NCBI GenBank assembly: GCA_027619145.1
Contig: JAQCGA010000143.1
Location: 1-8,442, forward strand
Source: a bacterium
GTDB lineage: Bacteria > Latescibacterota > UBA2968 > GCA-2709665
DNA length: 8,442 nucleotides
Reading direction: 5' to 3'
The notes beneath the pieces were generated by a model. It saw only the letters and a program-made list of their open reading frames with translations, made no database searches and was not told where the DNA came from. The position numbers and the translations under genes are program-made. Positions 6,360 through 8,442 of the stretch are shown here, in pieces; the stretch's first letter is position 1, and every line of letters starts with the position of its first letter.

Positions 6360-6376
6360 CTGGCATCTGGTTTGCG
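6360..6376 (+). promoter_or_regulatory. Sigma-54 (-24/-12) promoter of the lipoprotein gene
   Basis: CTGGCATCTGGTTTGCG matches the sigma-54 consensus TGGCAY-N5-TTGC. The invariant GG (6362-6363) and GC (6374-6375) are exactly 10 bases apart. Transcription would start near 6387, giving a leader of about 130 bases before ATG 6520. Sigma-54 promoters need an NtrC-type ATPase activator, and one is encoded at the left edge of this window. Palindromic repeats and an AT-rich bend element lie upstream in the expected order. Confidence 0.82.
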
Positions 6377-6458
6377 TATTAGATATGACGTATTTACAGA
6401 ATTGTGTTTGATCGTTCGCTGCGGGGTATTGTGTCGGGCACTGAAGCAAACGGATGGA

Positions 6459-6471
6459 GCGGAAATTCCGC
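6459..6471. repeat. Inverted repeat GCGGAA-A-TTCCGC in the lipoprotein leader
   Basis: This is a perfect 6-base inverted repeat with a one-base centre, about 75-85 bases downstream of the predicted sigma-54 start. As RNA it could form only a 4-bp GC stem with a 5-base loop; as DNA it could be an operator. The function is unknown. Confidence 0.35.
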
Positions 6472-6506
6472 ACCGATTGCACAACTCTAAAGCGAGCGTA
6501 TTCAGG

Positions 6507-6512
6507 AAGGAG
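6507..6512 (+). promoter_or_regulatory. Strong Shine-Dalgarno deciding the lipoprotein start
   Basis: AAGGAG lies 7 bases before ATG 6520. The frame is open further up to ATG 6454, but that start has no comparable site and would put 22 unrelated residues before the signal peptide. Confidence 0.8.
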
Positions 6513-6519
6513 TTACACC

Positions 6520-7197
6520 ATGTTTCGGCGATTTCAAACGAGATTTTTACAGACGACCCTGGCTGTTGTGGCTGTTGTGGGGCTGGCTGTGTTGAGTGGC
6601 TGTGGAGACGTGAACCATTCCCCAATGGAGTCCGCACAACCCACGGTTTCGGATGGGGTGCAGAATACGGATGGAGGCCTCCGGCTTTCATTTACGCCTT
6701 CGGGTGTGCATCTGTTCCAGGCCGCAGGTAAGATTCCGGCCGGTGCAACGAGTTCTCTGGGAACATCCGGTGTGATTCCTGCACTTACCGGTGGGAATTT
6801 GACGGTCAATTTCTCGCATACCGATTCGCTGGTTGGAATTCGAGTGGTGAGTAGCAGTTTCACGGTGTTGCCGAATGCGATGGATGCAGATACGCTGATT
6901 ACGATGACGGCGTATTCGGGCACACTGTTAGAGCACGTATATGTGGATTTTGGTCCCAACGGTCTGCGGTTTACCCCGTCGTCTGTGCTGGTGGTGACGC
7001 TGGAAGGCGATTTCACCGGGATCAATACGGGAACGATGATTGCCTATCACCACTATGCGGATGGCACGGTAGAGCTGACAACTCTGACGGTTAGTATTGT
7101 TGGCGACCATTTGATTATGGAAATTGGAGTTCCCGGTTTTTCGGGTTATAGTCCGGGTGGGGGTGGAGACGATCCACCGGAAGGCAGTGGACCGTAA
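6520..7197 (+). CDS. Predicted lipoprotein with a ZU5-like beta-sandwich domain
   Basis: This 225-residue protein has a classic lipoprotein signal: basic FRRFQTR, a hydrophobic core at residues 14-25, and lipobox LSGC with the lipidated cysteine at C28. The mature part is Thr/Ser/Val/Gly-rich and looks all-beta. A segment reading SFTVLPNAMDADTLITM, then FGPNGLRFTPSSVLVVTLEG, and a closing PGFSGYSPG resembles the pattern of ZU5-like surface domains (strand with PxxAxxxDTxITM, then an F-GP-G-xxF-xP strand, then FSGY). That assignment is by eye only. The protein ends in a low-complexity Gly/Asp/Pro tail (GGGGDDPP). It is probably anchored in the outer or cytoplasmic membrane and exposed outside the cytoplasm. 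It is transcribed alone from the sigma-54 promoter at 6360, so it is likely made under a specific signal. The function is not recognised. Confidence 0.85.
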   Translation: MFRRFQTRFLQTTLAVVAVVGLAVLSGCGDVNHSPMESAQPTVSDGVQNTDGGLRLSFTPSGVHLFQAAGKIPAGATSSLGTSGVIPALTGGNLTVNFSHTDSLVGIRVVSSSFTVLPNAMDADTLITMTAYSGTLLEHVYVDFGPNGLRFTPSSVLVVTLEGDFTGINTGTMIAYHHYADGTVELTTLTVSIVGDHLIMEIGVPGFSGYSPGGGGDDPPEGSGP

Positions 7198-7275
7198 GGT
7201 ACCAACGGGCCGCAACCGGATCACTCCCCTGGTTTTTTGCAGATTGTTCCGGCTGGTCCATCCGTCTCCCCATTC

Positions 7276-7304
7276 TTGCTCGCTTTCTTATAACCTGATA
7301 TGAT
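7276..7304 (+). promoter_or_regulatory. Weak candidate sigma-70 promoter of the right-edge TPR gene
   Basis: TTGCTC (7276-7281) and TATGAT (7299-7304) are 17 bases apart. The -10 is good (5 of 6) and the -35 poor (3 of 6). The start of transcription would be only a few bases before ATG 7317, so the message would be nearly leaderless. An alternative -10, TATAAC (7289-7294), would give a leader of about 16 bases but has no visible -35. Confidence 0.3.
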
Positions 7305-7316
7305 ACCGGGTAAAGC

Positions 7317-8442
7317 ATGTCCAAATTGGACAAAGATATTGATGTTCTGATCCAAAGCCTGAGCGATGTTCGCAAAGCCAGCGAGCTTGAAGAGCTGTTG
7401 CAGGAAACGCTTGCCGACTCGCGGCCGACTGATGAGAAGTTCGGGCAAATTGAGAAAGTGCTGGAAGCGTTCAGAAGCTACGGGCTGTTTGGTCAGGACC
7501 TTGTACGCGATTTGCACCTGCTGGTAACGGCAGGGCGGACGTACGAGCGTTTTCTCAGTCTCGATAAAGCGTACGAGACCTATGAGGAAGCGCTGGCGTT
7601 GGCAGAACGTCTGGAGGATGCACAAAATCGGGCGCTTTTGCTGGGGCGTATGGGCCGTGTGCTGACGCGGTGGGGGCGATGGGAAGAGGCCCTGAGTTTT
7701 CTGAACCGGAGTCTCGAGGTGTGCCGAGAATTGGGCGACCTCCAGGGACAGGCGCATGCTGCGGTAAACCGGGGGCTGGTGTTTTACGAGCAGGGGCAGT
7801 ACGAAGCAGCAGAAACAGCCTATGAAGAGGCGCTGGCGCTGGCCGATCAGGCTGGAGATTCGAAGACAGCGGTGAATACAGCCAATAATCTGGGGATCCT
7901 GGCGTCCATTCGGGGTGATTTTGACGCTGCGCTGTCCCGGTTTCAGACATGTCTTGTCCGGTCGCAGGAAACGCGACATAGCCATGCGCTTGCTCGGGCA
8001 TATCACAATATGGGTATTACCCATTCCCACCGCCGGGAGTGGAATGCGGCGATGGATTGTTATGAACGCGCTTTCGAGATTGCCCGGAAGAATGAACAGT
8101 TGGACGTGATGGCCAATATTTATATGAGCCGTGCGGAACTATTGCTGGAACTGGGCGACGGTTCGATTGCGGCACGGTGTTGTGCGCTGGCACTGGATAT
8201 CCACCGGCAGGTGGGCAATCACCTGGGAGAAGCGGAGACATACCGCTTGCTTGGGCGTTTGTTTACGGCGCGGCGTCAGTGGCGTACCGCTGAGAATCTG
8301 TTACAGGACAGTCTGCGTTTAAGCGAAGAATACAACAGCCCACTGGGTGCCGCAGAGACCCGGCGAGATCTGGGGCGAATGATGGCCGCCCGGGGTAGAA
8401 CTACAGATGCCCAGGTAGCTTTTGGTGCTGCTCTGGAAGGTT
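7317..8442 (+). CDS. TPR-repeat protein, 3' end beyond the window
   Basis: The frame from ATG 7317 is open for 375 codons and leaves the window without a stop. The first 60 or so residues are helical and charged (MSKLDKDIDVLIQSL...). From about residue 65 there are eight consecutive TPRs of the 40-residue kind, as in AERLED/ALLLGRMGRVLTRWGRWEEAL, AVNRGLVFYEQGQYEAAETAY and AYHNMGITHSHRREWNAAMDCY. Long TPR arrays of this type occur in STAND regulators, GAF/histidine-kinase fusions and sigma-54 or transcriptional regulators. What follows the repeats decides the role and is not visible. The repeats have the same length and style as those of the kinase at 731, suggesting a related sensor module. 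The Shine-Dalgarno is poor (CGGG, 6 bases before ATG). No signal peptide or membrane segment is seen, so it should be cytosolic. Confidence 0.88.
   Translation, partial: MSKLDKDIDVLIQSLSDVRKASELEELLQETLADSRPTDEKFGQIEKVLEAFRSYGLFGQDLVRDLHLLVTAGRTYERFLSLDKAYETYEEALALAERLEDAQNRALLLGRMGRVLTRWGRWEEALSFLNRSLEVCRELGDLQGQAHAAVNRGLVFYEQGQYEAAETAYEEALALADQAGDSKTAVNTANNLGILASIRGDFDAALSRFQTCLVRSQETRHSHALARAYHNMGITHSHRREWNAAMDCYERAFEIARKNEQLDVMANIYMSRAELLLELGDGSIAARCCALALDIHRQVGNHLGEAETYRLLGRLFTARRQWRTAENLLQDSLRLSEEYNSPLGAAETRRDLGRMMAARGRTTDAQVAFGAALEG

Larger units (their letters stand above)
5898..6360. other. Long AT-rich non-coding regulatory region
   Basis: No credible gene is seen here. Reading frames crossing it are compositionally poor and lack convincing starts. 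The stretch is clearly richer in A+T than the surrounding genes, especially at about 5960-6005, 6105-6160 and 6285-6345. It holds inverted repeats: GTGTT/AACAC around a TTCG loop (5915-5928), a hairpin at 6056-6077, three CAC-N5-GTG sites, and an AT palindrome at 6309-6326. All are followed by a sigma-54 promoter at 6361. Its length and content fit an enhancer region for an NtrC-type activator. Confidence 0.7.

Noticed and set aside
6385..6411. Eight-residue leader peptide ATG 6385 to TGA 6411
   Set aside because: The ATG coincides with the predicted transcript start and has no ribosome binding site.
6440..6470. GCAAAC string in the leader, reminiscent of a c-di-GMP-I riboswitch
   Set aside because: The flanking conserved stems and the second GACGCAAAG-type segment are missing; one short match is not enough.
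6138..6482. 114-codon frame on the minus strand across the AT-rich intergenic region
   Set aside because: It has no recognisable domain, a composition typical of chance translation, and would run through the activator sites and sigma-54 promoter.
6454..6519. Longer start for the lipoprotein gene
   Set aside because: It has no Shine-Dalgarno, and the extra 22 residues would precede a clean signal peptide; AAGGAG points to ATG 6520.
7162..7178. GGTGGA/TCCACC inverted repeat at the end of the lipoprotein gene
   Set aside because: It lies inside the coding sequence for the Gly/Asp/Pro tail, has no T-run, and is explained by codon repetition.
7198..7260. T-run after the lipoprotein gene as an intrinsic terminator
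   Set aside because: TTTTTT near 7233 is preceded only by a possible AACC/GGTT pairing of 4 bp with a large loop, too weak to call.

Overview
The window looks like part of a bacterial chromosome rich in phosphorylation-based signalling. All recognisable genes are on the + strand. The two edge genes are cut by the window. Gene bodies are roughly half G+C and are preceded by ordinary Shine-Dalgarno sites or ATGA overlaps. The mix of an NtrC-type regulator, an NtrB-like histidine kinase, a Ser/Thr kinase fused to an AAA/STAND ATPase and TPRs, FHA and zinc-ribbon adaptors, and a lipoprotein with a sigma-54 promoter fits a Gram-negative lineage with complex signalling. Candidates include Myxococcota, Acidobacteriota, or uncultured FCB-type phyla such as Latescibacterota or Zixibacteria. 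The phylum cannot be fixed from this sequence. No mobile element, CRISPR array, tRNA or rRNA was seen.

Region 1 (1-4015) appears to be one transcription unit. It holds the C-terminal end of a Fis-HTH sigma-54-dependent regulator, a stand-alone CheY-like receiver, and a 1094-residue kinase-ATPase-TPR protein, with gaps of 34 and 29 bases. Region 2 (about 4038-5897) has its own candidate sigma-70 promoter. It then holds a soluble NtrB-type histidine kinase, a small zinc-ribbon/TPR protein, a zinc-ribbon/FHA protein overlapping the previous gene by ATGA, and a strong intrinsic terminator.

Region 3 (5898-6519) is a long AT-rich intergenic region. It contains a textbook -24/-12 sigma-54 promoter (GG-N10-GC), an 18-bp perfect AT palindrome upstream of it, and three CAC-N5-GTG palindromic sites further upstream. 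Two of these sites are centred 21 bp apart. This promoter would drive a predicted outer-surface lipoprotein (6520-7197). Region 4 (7317-8442) is a TPR-repeat protein open to the right edge, with repeats of the same 40-residue type as the big kinase.

A plausible working model, which is inference, has three parts. The histidine kinase phosphorylates the NtrC-type regulator and/or the receiver. The regulator binds the CAC-N5-GTG sites and activates the lipoprotein through sigma-54. The Ser/Thr kinase marks proteins that the FHA protein reads as phosphothreonine. The sigma-54 promoter architecture and its likely link to the neighbouring regulator are the most interesting signals in the window.
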